Positions 26,154-34,776 of a stretch of 64,000 bases of DNA are shown here, piece by piece (positions within the stretch are counted from its first letter, which is position 1; the number at the start of each line of letters is the position of its first letter). The position numbers and the translations under genes were made by a program. Under the pieces are notes generated by a model. That model did not search any database, was not told the origin of the DNA, and saw only the letters and a program-made list of their open reading frames with translations. The stretch is from Paenibacillus sp. FSL R10-2782 (GTDB lineage Bacteria > Bacillota > Bacilli > Paenibacillales > Paenibacillaceae). The stretch lies in the NCBI RefSeq assembly GCF_038592985.1, contig NZ_CP151951.1, positions 5,434,501 to 5,498,500 of the forward strand, given 5' to 3'.

Positions 26154-28160
26154 TTAATGCACCTGATCCAGCAATTGATATGCCTCTTCCTTCGTTGTAG
26201 CTTCTAGAAGCGCTTCTCGGAAATGACCGTCCATCAGCTTACGCGATAACATTTGCAGCACTTTCAGATGCGCATTTTCTTTGCTATTACGCGGTACCGC
26301 AATCATAAAGATCAGTTTTGCTTCACTTCCGTCTGCACTATTCCAGTCCACACCGCCCTGCTTGATACCGAAGACCACGATTGGCTTCAGGACAGCTTCC
26401 GATTTGCCATGAGGAATGGCAATATTCATTCCAATGCCTGTGGAGCCTTCTTCCTCTCTGGCTAATATCGCCTGTTTGAAATCACTGGCAGAGCTTACGG
26501 CTCCAGTTCTCTCAAGTGCTTCAATCATTTCATCAACCACAGCATCTCGTGTCGTTCCTTCCAGCTCCAAATTAATCAGATCCATCGTTACAATATCCGT
26601 CAGTTTCTCAATGTGAACAGCTTGCGGAGACACCGCTGGCCCGTTATTTGTAACGACTGTTGAAGCAGATGACTCCGCAGCAGCCGTTGTAGTAATCGCA
26701 GAATGTCCAGCTCCTGCGGTAGAATGTCCAGGCATCGCTTCCCTAGCAACATCCGAAGTTACAGTTGCTACAATATCTTTTTTCAGCAAGCTCACCAGGA
26801 CAACCGATACGGCTACGCCGACAATAACGGCGATGAAGAACATAAGCACATGGTCCACTGCACCAAGTACAGCTACAATCGGTCCACCATGAGCTACCCT
26901 ATCACCTACATTCCCCAACATGGCGATGACAGAACCAACCATGGACCCTACCATGATACTGGGAATAACACGCAGTGGATCTTGTGCCGCGAATGGAATC
27001 GCACCTTCGGTAATACCGAACAACCCCATCGTGAATGTTGCCTTCCCAGCCTCGCGTTCCGCAGGTGCAAATTTACGTTTGTTGATCATCGCTGCAAGTC
27101 CCATTCCAATCGGCGGGATACAAATCGCAACGGCGATGGGCCCCATAATTTCATAATTCCCTTCACCGATCATGGCCGAACCGAATAAGAAAGCGACTTT
27201 GTTCACAGGGCCGCCCATATCAAAGGAGATCATCGCACCTAGAATCAATGCCAGCAGAATTGAACTTGTACCTTGCATACCTGCAAGCCAACCTGTTAAA
27301 GCTTCAAACAATTGTGCGACCGGAGCACCAATCACAAAGACAAAGATTAATCCAACAATTAAAGATGCCAATACGGGGATAATAATAATAGGCATGATCG
27401 GCTGTAATGCTCGGCCAACTTTAATTTTCCGAATACCAAGTGCAACATAACCCGCCAAGAAACCGGCGATAATGCCGCCGATAAATCCAGCCCCCGCCTC
27501 ACTTCCATAAAAGCTGCCGTTCGCAGCAATGAATCCGCCAATCATACCGGGTGCAAGCCCCGGTCTATCCGCAATGCTCATCGCGATAAATCCGGCGAGG
27601 ATCGGTATCATAAAGGTAAACGCAGCCGAGCCGATATCCTGAACCGTCTTCCAGAAAGAACCGTCCGGTATAACCAGACCGCCTGGTGTCTTCTCACCGC
27701 CAATCGTCAACGCAATGGCAATGAGCAATCCCCCAATGACGATGAAGGGTACCATATAGGATACACCGTTCATCAAGTGGCGGTAGATGGGATTTTGTTT
27801 CGGTTTGTTCTCCTGTGAGCTAGCTTCGGCAGAACGTGACTCTGCTTGGTACACAGGTACATTCCCCTTCACCACCCGCTGGATCAATTCTTCCGGACGG
27901 CGAATGCCATCCTGTACACCAACGACCAGCAGTTTCTTACCCACGAAGCGGTCTTTAACCACCGTTTTATCCGCTGCAATAATAATGCCATCTGCCTCAC
28001 GGATCTCCTGCTCGGTCAGTTGATTTTCGACTCCAATGGAGCCTTGTGTCTCGACCTTCATCTCAATGCCCAGCTTTGCTGCTGCCTTTTGCAGATTCTC
28101 AGCTGCCATATACGTATGTGCAATTCCGTTAGGACATGAGGTAATCGCCAATATCTTCAT
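26154..28160 (-). CDS. manP: Fructose/mannose-family PTS permease EIIBCA (ManP-like)
   Basis: A 668-residue permease in the order IIB-IIC-IIA. IIB (1-100) has the phospho-cysteine in I-T-S-C-P-N-G-I-A-H-T-Y-M. IIC (about 120-460) has eight or more membrane helices. IIA (about 525-668) has the phospho-histidine in A-I-P-H-G-K. It takes up and phosphorylates a hexose. In B. subtilis, FruA has the order IIA-IIB-IIC while the mannose permease ManP has IIB-IIC-IIA, so ManP is the closer model, supported by the ManR-like regulator upstream. No mannose-6-phosphate isomerase gene is adjacent. The ATG at 28160 has AAGGGG at good distance. A cre site lies upstream. Confidence 0.82.
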   Translation of the reverse strand: MKILAITSCPNGIAHTYMAAENLQKAAAKLGIEMKVETQGSIGVENQLTEQEIREADGIIIAADKTVVKDRFVGKKLLVVGVQDGIRRPEELIQRVVKGNVPVYQAESRSAEASSQENKPKQNPIYRHLMNGVSYMVPFIVIGGLLIAIALTIGGEKTPGGLVIPDGSFWKTVQDIGSAAFTFMIPILAGFIAMSIADRPGLAPGMIGGFIAANGSFYGSEAGAGFIGGIIAGFLAGYVALGIRKIKVGRALQPIMPIIIIPVLASLIVGLIFVFVIGAPVAQLFEALTGWLAGMQGTSSILLALILGAMISFDMGGPVNKVAFLFGSAMIGEGNYEIMGPIAVAICIPPIGMGLAAMINKRKFAPAEREAGKATFTMGLFGITEGAIPFAAQDPLRVIPSIMVGSMVGSVIAMLGNVGDRVAHGGPIVAVLGAVDHVLMFFIAVIVGVAVSVVLVSLLKKDIVATVTSDVAREAMPGHSTAGAGHSAITTTAAAESSASTVVTNNGPAVSPQAVHIEKLTDIVTMDLINLELEGTTRDAVVDEMIEALERTGAVSSASDFKQAILAREEEGSTGIGMNIAIPHGKSEAVLKPIVVFGIKQGGVDWNSADGSEAKLIFMIAVPRNSKENAHLKVLQMLSRKLMDGHFREALLEATTKEEAYQLLDQVH

Positions 28161-28180
28161 AGTCATTCCCCTTCTCTCCG

Positions 28181-28196
28181 ATGTTTCCGCTTACAT
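28181..28196. promoter_or_regulatory. CcpA catabolite-responsive element (cre) before the PTS gene
   Basis: On the minus strand ATGTAAGCGGAAACAT fits the consensus WTGNAANCGNWNNCW at every fixed position. It lies 20-36 nt before the start codon, a usual place for glucose repression. Confidence 0.8.
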
Positions 28197-28280
28197 TGAT
28201 AGTATAAGCACCTATCTTGCTGTTAACAGACGAACTTTTTACCGGAACTTTCGGAAAAACGGAATTATACCGACAAAAAA

Positions 28281-28302
28281 CAGGACTTATCTATAAGTCC
28301 TG
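28281..28302 (-). terminator. Terminator between regulator and PTS gene
   Basis: Perfect 9-bp arms CAGGACTTA/TAAGTCCTG around a 4-nt loop; on the minus strand six T follow. It separates the regulator from the permease, so the permease has its own promoter in the next 110 nt. Confidence 0.85.
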
Positions 28303-28329
28303 CTCCAGAGCACAGCTTTTGATTTTAGT

Positions 28330-30282
28330 TTATCCCTTCATTTTCCCTAATAGCCTCATTGCATCGGTCTCCTTAGATAAGGCATGAACTAAAGCAGGTT
28401 GCTCACTGAGCAGAGACAATTCCTTGAATAACTGGCGTATCTCCTCCCGCCCATCCTGTTTGACCGCAAGCAAGAACACAAGCTCTACTTTCTCGGTTCC
28501 CCAAGTAAGCGGCTGCTTCAAGGTAGCGATTACAATGGAGGACTGCCTTATCCACTCAGAACTGCCATGCGGGATAGCTATGCCTCCCCCAATCGTCGTA
28601 GCCGACATTTTTTCTCGCGCCAGTACGCTGTCCACATAACCGGGCTCCACATATCCTTTGTCCTCCAGTATTTGCGCCAGCTTGGAGATCAATTGTTCCG
28701 GATGCTGCACTTCCTGCTGGGGAAAGACCAAAAAAGGTGTTGTATATTTAAAAAATACTGATTCGTCTGCCGTCCTCTGTCCCGGCTCACCCAGTCGTCG
28801 GATCACTTGCTCCAGCCGACGCTCGTCCTTGGCATCCAACAAGGGAGAGACGAGAATGTGCGGAATGTCCATCTCTGGGAGATCTACAGTGGTAATGACG
28901 AGATCCACCTCCTTGGCTGTCAGATAGTCCTGGACCTCTGCTTTGGAAAGGGTTGTCTCCACATGTACAGCCGGAAATTTACGTTCCACCTTGGTGCGCA
29001 GCAGTTGGGACATACCGATGCCCATGTGACACACGATGATGGCTCTCTGGGGATGACTCTCTTTCTGGTGCAATCGCTCCACAGAAGCCTGAAAATGCAG
29101 CGTTAAATACGCCGCTTCCTCCTCGGGGAAGGATAGCCGGATCCATTTCCCCACCTCTTCCAGTGTAATAATAACCCGGTCGAACATGTAGGGGTACATC
29201 TTCTTGATCTCGGTCAGCATGGGGTTGGACACGGTCAGCCCATATTGAAGACGGTTCAGGGTCGTATATAAATGGACATTCAACCCTTTCAGCAACATCT
29301 TGTCCTTGGAAAAGGCAATCATATTCAGCTCAGACATCCGCCGGACTAACTGCTCAACCAACTCAGGCAAAAGCGGGTGGCTATCTACCAGTGCGCCTTG
29401 TTTTCCCCTTCTTTCCTCCTGCTGGTAACGGAACTTCCCGCTAAGCAGATGCAGAGTTAAATACGCCGTCTCTTCCTTGGAAAACGGTACAGCAAACAAC
29501 TTTTGCAACTGCTGCAAAAAAGACGTAGCCCATGTAAATTCGCGTCTCTCCTGTAAGAAGGCAATGTCCTGCTTGGAGAGGGAAATGGGTTGTCTCATCT
29601 TGGTTCGTTTGACCATTAAGAGGATATGCAGCATTAGAGCTTCGAAAGCTTCGTCAGTAAAGCTGAGCTCATGGCGTTTTTGAAATGCTTTTAATTCATG
29701 ATTTATGGTTGTAATCTCGTGCGATTCAAACTGTTTGCGCATCATCTGTCCTGTTAACTCAGGACTGTCAATCAGCTGGTTCATTCGCGCCAAAGCGATT
29801 CGCTTATTTTTCTCAGAGCCTTGAATGACCAAACCTACGCGCTGCTTGGTAATCAAGGCCAGGTCAAAGCTATGCAGCCAGCCATCAATCTTCCCCATAT
29901 CTCTACGGATCACCGTCTTGTTCACATAATACTGTGAAGCTAGATCCTGAATGGTCACAGGCTTGGCATTCATCAAGAGCCGATAGGCGAGATGCAGCAC
30001 CCTTTCCTCATCCGACTCATGTCGGGCCGTACTCTCATCCGCATACAATCGATGCAACAATTCATTCTGATCCGCTTCACCCATCTCCAGATAAATGCCG
30101 CGTCCCGGTCTTCTCACCAGATTGGCATCAGAATGCTTGACGATATAATCTTCAATTACTTTCAGATCGTTGCGGATCGTCTTTTCAGAGCATTCGGTCA
30201 GATCCGCCAGATCCTGCGCTAACCACAACCGGTCCGGTTCAGTTAACAACATGCGTAAAATTTCCATTTGCCTTTTATTCAT
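28330..30282 (-). CDS. manR: PRD-domain PTS-responsive transcription activator (ManR-like)
   Basis: A 650-residue BglG/MtlR-type activator. Order: N-terminal HTH (residues 1-60, with T-E-C-S-E-K-T-I-R-N-D-L), two PRD domains (about 70-290 and 290-395), a gat-type IIB domain with phospho-cysteine in V-C-H-M-G-I-G-M-S (about 405-490), and a C-terminal IIA domain with phospho-histidine in A-I-P-H-G-S (about 510-650). Phosphorylation of these domains by the PTS lets it sense sugar flow and turn on the permease. It is transcribed in the same direction as the permease but a terminator lies between them. The HPr/EIIA-type sugar specificity cannot be read. Confidence 0.82.
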   Translation of the reverse strand: MNKRQMEILRMLLTEPDRLWLAQDLADLTECSEKTIRNDLKVIEDYIVKHSDANLVRRPGRGIYLEMGEADQNELLHRLYADESTARHESDEERVLHLAYRLLMNAKPVTIQDLASQYYVNKTVIRRDMGKIDGWLHSFDLALITKQRVGLVIQGSEKNKRIALARMNQLIDSPELTGQMMRKQFESHEITTINHELKAFQKRHELSFTDEAFEALMLHILLMVKRTKMRQPISLSKQDIAFLQERREFTWATSFLQQLQKLFAVPFSKEETAYLTLHLLSGKFRYQQEERRGKQGALVDSHPLLPELVEQLVRRMSELNMIAFSKDKMLLKGLNVHLYTTLNRLQYGLTVSNPMLTEIKKMYPYMFDRVIITLEEVGKWIRLSFPEEEAAYLTLHFQASVERLHQKESHPQRAIIVCHMGIGMSQLLRTKVERKFPAVHVETTLSKAEVQDYLTAKEVDLVITTVDLPEMDIPHILVSPLLDAKDERRLEQVIRRLGEPGQRTADESVFFKYTTPFLVFPQQEVQHPEQLISKLAQILEDKGYVEPGYVDSVLAREKMSATTIGGGIAIPHGSSEWIRQSSIVIATLKQPLTWGTEKVELVFLLAVKQDGREEIRQLFKELSLLSEQPALVHALSKETDAMRLLGKMKG

Positions 30283-30351
30283 TCCATTCTCCCATCTTCC
30301 AAAATAAAGAATGTCCAGGGCATTTCGGGCTATATTTTTGCTGGTTTTGTG

Positions 30352-30382
30352 TTGACTTTAAGTATACTCCAAGTAGTACATT
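30352..30382 (+). promoter_or_regulatory. MerR-type promoter before the SDR stub
   Basis: TTGACT (30352-30357) and TACATT (30377-30382) are 19 bp apart. ACTTTAAGTATACTCCAAGT (30355-30374) is a 20-bp dyad with two mismatched pairs. The layout is the same as at 4404-4434. Confidence 0.7.
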
Positions 30383-30432
30383 TAAAGCATGGTGGCCGCC
30401 AAATTCAAGAATAATGAAAAGAGGAATCGCTC

Positions 30433-30516
30433 ATGACCATTGGGAAAACAGTTCTTATTACTGGGGCCAACAAAGGCATCGGGTATGAAACAGCCAGCAC
30501 CAATCCCCTTCTTTAA
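30433..30516 (+). pseudogene. N-terminal stub of a short-chain dehydrogenase
   Basis: A 27-codon reading frame starting with GAGGAATCGC as a ribosome site. It reads the first strand and glycine-rich turn of an SDR (V-L-I-T-G-A-N-K-G-I-G-Y-E) and stops at once inside a terminator hairpin. About 220 codons are missing. The promoter and start are intact, so the likely cause is an internal deletion joining the beginning of the gene to its own or a neighbouring terminator. Confidence 0.75.
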
Positions 30517-30527
30517 GGGGTTATTTT
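30502..30527 (+). terminator. Terminator overlapping the SDR stub
   Basis: AATCCCCTT and AAGGGGTT arms with a 4-nt loop, followed by ATTTTCATTTT. Confidence 0.75.
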
Positions 30528-30606
30528 CATTTTCAGTGGGAGATTGATGGAGCCCCCTTAATTGCCTATAATCCAAATATAGCATGAATTCCTAGGGGGA
30601 ATAACG

Positions 30607-31467
30607 GTGATCACCTATATGAGATGCAATGACGTCAGCATGGAACATATTTTTCAAGCATTTTCGCTTGGGTTCTCAGATTATTCTATTCGCCTGACCA
30701 CGGATCAGGATGATTTCGCAGCACGCTTTTTTGGTCCAGAGGGCAATTCACGGGATCACTCTTTCCTTGCCATGGATCAGGATCAACCAATCGGCTTGGT
30801 CCTCGGCGGTATCCGGCAGTTTGACGGGTACAAGACCATGCGTTGCGGTACGCTGTGCATCACTCCGGCTTACCGTGGTCAGGGGATTAGCAACAAGTTG
30901 CTTGAACTGCATAAACAATCAGCTATATTGGCGGACTGCCAGCAACTATGGCTTGAAGTCATCAAGGATAATCATCGGGCCGTCAAATTATATGAAAAAC
31001 ATGGCTACCAGACGCGTTATACGTTGAAATACTACAACGGCACCCTGCCTTCCGCACCACCCGATGCCCTCTCATCTTCGTATATTCTTAAGGAAGTTAC
31101 ATTTGATGACGTCGCAGCTTTTCGTAAGACCCTCACCGACTGCCACATCCATTGGCAAAGTGACACACCTTATTACGCTACCAGCACACAGGAGGCTTTT
31201 CTCGGTATCTACGAAGTGAATCAAACGTGTCTCGGCATGGTGAGCATGAGTGCTCAGGGTAAAATCAACTTTCTTTGGGTCGATCCTGAGCATCGCAACC
31301 AAGGACTAGGATGCGCCCTCCTTCATAGAGCAGCAAAGATCCAAAAGGTTGAGAAGGTATACATTTGTCTGTCCGACAATGACTCTCTTGATGGCTTTAT
31401 CCAAAAAATAGGTCTCTCGAAAGACCCCATTGAGCAATATGAAATGTGTATGCCGCTTCAACGATAA
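30607..31467 (+). CDS. GNAT acetyltransferase with two GNAT folds
   Basis: A 286-residue protein. The N-terminal half is a full GNAT domain with the acetyl-CoA motif R-G-Q-G-I-S (near residue 96-101), and N-H-R-A-V-K-L-Y-E-K-H-G-Y after it. The C-terminal half (about 160-286) is a second, shorter GNAT fold with E-H-R-N-Q-G-L-G (near 226-233). Tandem GNATs acetylate small amines or antibiotics; no substrate can be named. The start is GTG after AGGGGG. Ended by a strong hairpin. Confidence 0.8.
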   Translation: MITYMRCNDVSMEHIFQAFSLGFSDYSIRLTTDQDDFAARFFGPEGNSRDHSFLAMDQDQPIGLVLGGIRQFDGYKTMRCGTLCITPAYRGQGISNKLLELHKQSAILADCQQLWLEVIKDNHRAVKLYEKHGYQTRYTLKYYNGTLPSAPPDALSSSYILKEVTFDDVAAFRKTLTDCHIHWQSDTPYYATSTQEAFLGIYEVNQTCLGMVSMSAQGKINFLWVDPEHRNQGLGCALLHRAAKIQKVEKVYICLSDNDSLDGFIQKIGLSKDPIEQYEMCMPLQR

Positions 31468-31495
31468 TGGTTGTTTCACCACATTTAAATTAAAA

Positions 31496-31531
31496 AGAAG
31501 GTTGATCATGTTGTACAATGACCAACCTTCT
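31496..31531 (+). terminator. Terminator after tandem GNAT gene
   Basis: 14-bp arms AGAAGGTTGATCAT and ATGACCAACCTTCT with one mismatch, loop of 8 nt, then pyrimidine-rich DNA. Confidence 0.75.
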
Positions 31532-31569
31532 TCCTATCCATACTCCCCCGTTTGATCCACCTACATCTA

Positions 31570-31947
31570 TCATTTCTGAGAACGATTGATATACTCTGAT
31601 TTGACTAAGGCGCACATGTAAAGATCATCATATTTCCCGGACGTAAATTCATATTGGGAGAGGAGCCCTTCTTGCCGAAAGCCTGCTTTTTCAAGCAAAC
31701 GCAAGGATTGTGCATTCTCTGGCTCTACTAGCGCCTGAATGCGGTTCAATGAAAGGGTATTAAACCCATAGTGGATTACAGTTGCAAGTACCCCCGACAT
31801 TAACCCTTGGCCCCAATAGGCTCTAGACATTTCATAGCCCATTTCTGCCCAATGAACTGCTGTGTCATGCCGGATCATTCTGCGATTAACGCATATTCCC
31901 CTGGCCGCTACTCGCCGAATTGAAGCACCCTTGCAATATTCTCGCAC
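31570..31947 (-). pseudogene. C-terminal part of a RimJ/RimL-type acetyltransferase
   Basis: The reading frame matches only the second half of RimJ/RimL GNATs: E-M-G-Y-E-M-S-R-A-Y-W-G-Q-G-L-M, then L-N-R-I-Q-A-L-V-E-P-E-N-A-Q-S-L-R-L-L-E-K-A-G-F-R. The first 80 or so residues are absent. The upstream part of the frame overlaps the end of the glycerate kinase gene out of frame, so the join at about 31905 is where the start was lost. A shortened protein could be translated, but no ribosome site is visible. Confidence 0.65.
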
Positions 31948-33050
31948 GTACGCTCTACATTTTGCGGCCCTTCGAGCAGCAGTTTATCCAGCTCCGATGC
32001 TCCCGGCACAATGCCGAACACCGCATCTATTCCTTCCTGGTACAGCGTGTCGATCCCTTCTCCCATATAGCCAGCGACCGCAATGACCTTTTTGCCGGAT
32101 TGTTTGGCAGCCTGAGCTACCCCATACGGAGTTTTCCCGAATTTGGTCTGAAAATCGATACCACCTTCCCCCGTAAAAACGATGTCTGCATTCGCCAGCT
32201 TCTGCTTTAATCCGGTGTATTCGATTACAATTTCAATGCCTTTTTGCAGCGCTGCTTGAGTAAAAATCAACAGGCCCGCACCCAGTCCACCAGCTGCGCC
32301 CGCGCCAGGGAGATCGCGCACATCCTTGCCCAGCTGCCGCTTCACCACATCCGCGTAATGAGCAAGATTGGCATCCAATTGTTGCACCATCTCAGGGGTT
32401 GCCCCTTTTTGCGGACCGAATACATGAGATGCTCCATGCGCTCCGCACAACGGATTCGTCACATCGCAGGCTACAATCAATTGCACCTGCTGCAAGCGTT
32501 CATCTAGAAATGAGATGTCTATACAGGCCAGCTCGCCGAGACTACCGCCGCCGCGTGGAAGAGTGTTCCCTTTTGCATCAAGAAATCTGACTCCTAACGC
32601 TTCCGCCATTCCTGTCCCGCCGTCATTCGTCGCGCTTCCACCAATACCTATAATAATCTTTCGAATCCCCTGATTCAGACACTCACGGATTAACTCACCC
32701 GTACCGTAAGTTGTTGTCTTTAGCGGGTTTTTGTTATCCTTGTTGACCAGATGGATGCCGCTGGCGGATGCCATCTCGATTGCCGCAGTGGTGCCGTCTC
32801 CCAGCAAGCCGTATGCAGCAGTCACGGGTTCTCCAAGCGGCCCGGTCACCTCGATATAACGAAGCTGCCCGCCTGTCGCATCCACCAGTGACTGCACCGT
32901 TCCTTCACCGCCGTCCGCCATAGGGACATGGACATAATTTGCGGCCGGATAGACCTTACGCAGTCCTTTTTCCATTGCGATACACACTTCTTTGGCAGTC
33001 ATGCTTTCTTTAAAGGAATCCGGTGCCAGCACAAATGTCTTCTCTCTCAT
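31908..33050 (-). CDS. glxK: Glycerate kinase (GlxK/GarK family)
   Basis: A 380-residue kinase of the type II glycerate kinase family, full length. Marks: A-P-D-S-F-K-E-S near residues 9-16, M-A-D-G-G-E-G-T near 44-51, G-I-G-G-S-A-T-N-D-G-G-T-G near 133-145, and G-E-G-G-I-D-F-Q-T near 293-301. It phosphorylates D-glycerate with ATP, feeding it into glycolysis. GGGGTGAG precedes the ATG. The gene is flanked by remnants on both sides: a permease tail upstream and a GNAT tail downstream. The upstream remnant may be the old glycerate or gluconate permease of the same operon. Confidence 0.9.
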   Translation of the reverse strand: MREKTFVLAPDSFKESMTAKEVCIAMEKGLRKVYPAANYVHVPMADGGEGTVQSLVDATGGQLRYIEVTGPLGEPVTAAYGLLGDGTTAAIEMASASGIHLVNKDNKNPLKTTTYGTGELIRECLNQGIRKIIIGIGGSATNDGGTGMAEALGVRFLDAKGNTLPRGGGSLGELACIDISFLDERLQQVQLIVACDVTNPLCGAHGASHVFGPQKGATPEMVQQLDANLAHYADVVKRQLGKDVRDLPGAGAAGGLGAGLLIFTQAALQKGIEIVIEYTGLKQKLANADIVFTGEGGIDFQTKFGKTPYGVAQAAKQSGKKVIAVAGYMGEGIDTLYQEGIDAVFGIVPGASELDKLLLEGPQNVERTCENIARVLQFGE

Positions 33051-33071
33051 CTTCTCACCCCATCATCAATG

Positions 33072-33281
33072 TTAAAGTAAAAATCCATACATCAGTGTCG
33101 CAACTATGGCCATTGTTCCACCCACAATAGCTTCATAAGGGATGAGTCCCATCCGTTGTTTAATACTCATTTTCATGCTGTCTGCCGTTACATGGAAATA
33201 GTTTCCTTGGGGTAAGGCATCAATAATCGTCAACCCTTCCATCTGCCTAACCCCCCGAGCAATTTTTGGGTACGCTTTCAT
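33072..33281 (-). pseudogene. C-terminal fragment of a permease (GntP-like)
   Basis: A 69-codon frame ending 21 nt before glycerate kinase. The segment I-D-A-L-P-Q-G-N-Y-F-H followed by a C-terminal membrane helix (V-G-G-T-M-A-I-V-A-T-L-M-Y-G-F-L) resembles the end of GntP-type proton/sugar-acid symporters, where L-D-T-L-P-H-N-G is typical. The rest of the transporter, ten or more helices, is absent. The family call is tentative; the truncation is clear because no soluble or membrane domain is complete. Confidence 0.5.
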
Positions 33282-33479
33282 TATATCGACTCTGGAGGAT
33301 GAAAAATATTGAAGAACGGACGAAATTGATTGTGCATTTGCATAACAAAAAGCCCATATTCCTCTTCAGAAATCTGGACTTTGAATACCAGGCAACCTCT
33401 AATGAATCTGCTATGGTTGCACTTATCAAAAAAAGACTGATTTGCACAAGTTCTACTTGGACCACTATATATTTTTATC

Positions 33480-33851
33480 TCATTTTTCAGCAATTGAACT
33501 AATCATTTCAGTTGTACCTTTTGCCTCACCATGTCCTGCACCAAACAGGTTCAATACCACCACGCCAATAACAATTAAAGAAATGCCTACGATACTTCCT
33601 GTATTGATTTTTTCTTTCCAAATCAATACTGAAATCAGCGTTGTAGCAACAGCTCCTACACCTGACCAAATGGCATAAGTCATATTTAGAGGAAGCGTTT
33701 TGAGAACCAAAGAGAGAAAAAAGAAGGAAATAAAAAACGCGACAAATGTAAATAAAGTCGGGTACAGTCTGGTAAAGCCTTCTGAAGCCTTAAGCATTGA
33801 AGTGCCAATAAGCTCACCAACAATAGAGATTACCAAAAAAAGATAGGCCAC
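33480..33851 (-). CDS. Small multidrug resistance (SMR) efflux protein
   Basis: A 123-residue protein with four membrane helices. The essential glutamate is E13 in the first helix (I-V-G-E-L-I-G-T-S-M-L-K), and the helix-3 motif Y-A-I-W-S-G-V-G-A is typical of EmrE/QacC-type proteins. It should export cationic drugs or quaternary ammonium compounds with protons, as a dimer. The start is GTG after AAAGGAG. It follows the TetR gene at 33971 on the same strand and is probably co-regulated by it. Confidence 0.88.
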   Translation of the reverse strand: MAYLFLVISIVGELIGTSMLKASEGFTRLYPTLFTFVAFFISFFFLSLVLKTLPLNMTYAIWSGVGAVATTLISVLIWKEKINTGSIVGISLIVIGVVVLNLFGAGHGEAKGTTEMISSIAEK

Positions 33852-33905
33852 TATTCATTCTCCTTTCAGCATTTTGCATCATTCGATTCCCAACGCTTAA
33901 AAGTA

Positions 33906-33945
33906 CAATATATAGACAAACTAGACCATTTTGATCTATATATTG
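33906..33945. promoter_or_regulatory. Long inverted repeat between tetR and the SMR gene
   Basis: CAATATATAGA (33906-33916) and TCTATATATTG (33935-33945) are perfect 11-bp inverted copies 18 nt apart. It lies between regulator and pump, without a T-tract for termination on the minus strand. It could be an operator or an mRNA hairpin. Confidence 0.5.
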
Positions 33946-33970
33946 CTGATTTGAAATTGCTCTTTGGGAT

Positions 33971-34525
33971 TTATGCAAAATGCTCCTTTATATATGTCTT
34001 TAATTCTTCCATAATTTTCTTCCGTAGTTCTTCATTCGGAGGAGCTAACCCGAACATTTCCGCAAACCACAAACCGTCTATAGCTAATCGAACCATCGTA
34101 GAACGAACCGGATCCAATTCATCGTTTTCGATTTTATTTTGGATATTAGCATACTCGTCCTGAAGTAGTTTTAGCATTTGAGGGTTAGTAAAATGAGCGG
34201 CAGAGAGGGCTGTATACAGGTCGCTTACGTCCCGATCTCCAGAGAATGATGTATTCATATAAGCGCGAGTCCATCTTCCTTTAGATTGCATATCACTTTC
34301 TGCTCTCTCATTAAGTTCGGTTACAAAGCTGCTCGACAGTTGCTCGACCATGCCCAGAATCAATTCATCTTTATTAGGAAAATGATAAAGCAATCCTCCC
34401 TTACTTATTCCCGCCTTCTTGGCAACGGCTTCTAACGTTAATCTCTCTACTCCTTCTTCGTGTACAATTATGGAAGCCGCTTTAAGAATTAATTCTTTTT
34501 TTAATGCTGTTTTAGTTGTATTCAT
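33971..34525 (-). CDS. TetR-family repressor of the SMR pump
   Basis: A 184-residue regulator. The N-terminal helix-turn-helix (about residues 8-54) shows the TetR pattern L-E-A-V-A-K-K-A-G-I-S-K-G-G-L-L-Y-H-F-P-N-K-D-E-L. The C-terminal ligand domain ends in E-E-L-K-T-Y. GGTGGTGATC before the ATG at 34525 decides the start. It is upstream of the SMR gene on the same strand. The palindrome ACCGTC-CA-GACGGT 25 nt before its start is the likely operator, giving autorepression and control of the pump. Confidence 0.85.
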   Translation of the reverse strand: MNTTKTALKKELILKAASIIVHEEGVERLTLEAVAKKAGISKGGLLYHFPNKDELILGMVEQLSSSFVTELNERAESDMQSKGRWTRAYMNTSFSGDRDVSDLYTALSAAHFTNPQMLKLLQDEYANIQNKIENDELDPVRSTMVRLAIDGLWFAEMFGLAPPNEELRKKIMEELKTYIKEHFA

Positions 34526-34549
34526 TTTGATCACCACCCATTAAATTAT

Positions 34550-34563
34550 ACCGTCCAGACGGT
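34550..34563. promoter_or_regulatory. TetR operator palindrome
   Basis: ACCGTCCAGACGGT is a perfect 6-bp-arm palindrome with a 2-bp centre, placed just before the TetR start codon. Confidence 0.7.
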
Positions 34564-34645
34564 TTTATTTCAAGTGGGTTAAAGTTATGTATTTAGTAAT
34601 TGCCAATTGTGCTCTATGTATTCGTACATATAGGTTAAAAAGAAA

Positions 34646-34681
34646 AAAGCCCTGGGAGCACATCTTTTCACCCAAGGCTTT
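34646..34681 (-). terminator. Terminator of the xylanase gene
   Basis: AAAGCC-TTGGG and CCCAG-GGCTTT arms on the minus strand, then TTTCTTTTT. Confidence 0.8.
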
Positions 34682-34776
34682 AGCTTTAAAGTCGCTCTAC
34701 AAAAGACTTAGCCAAGTAAACATCTCCTCACTCGGCAAAACTCCCACATCTGGGGTTTTTGGCATCGCCATTGGCA

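Noticed and set aside
30382..30585. 67-codon minus-strand frame opposite the SDR stub
   Set aside because: It is the reverse reading of the SDR stub and its terminator, with no ribosome site.
34646..34681. Hairpin as a plus-strand terminator for an unseen gene at 34.5-34.6 kb
   Set aside because: The only plus-strand frame there has no ribosome site or family match; the T-tract fits the xylanase gene on the minus strand.
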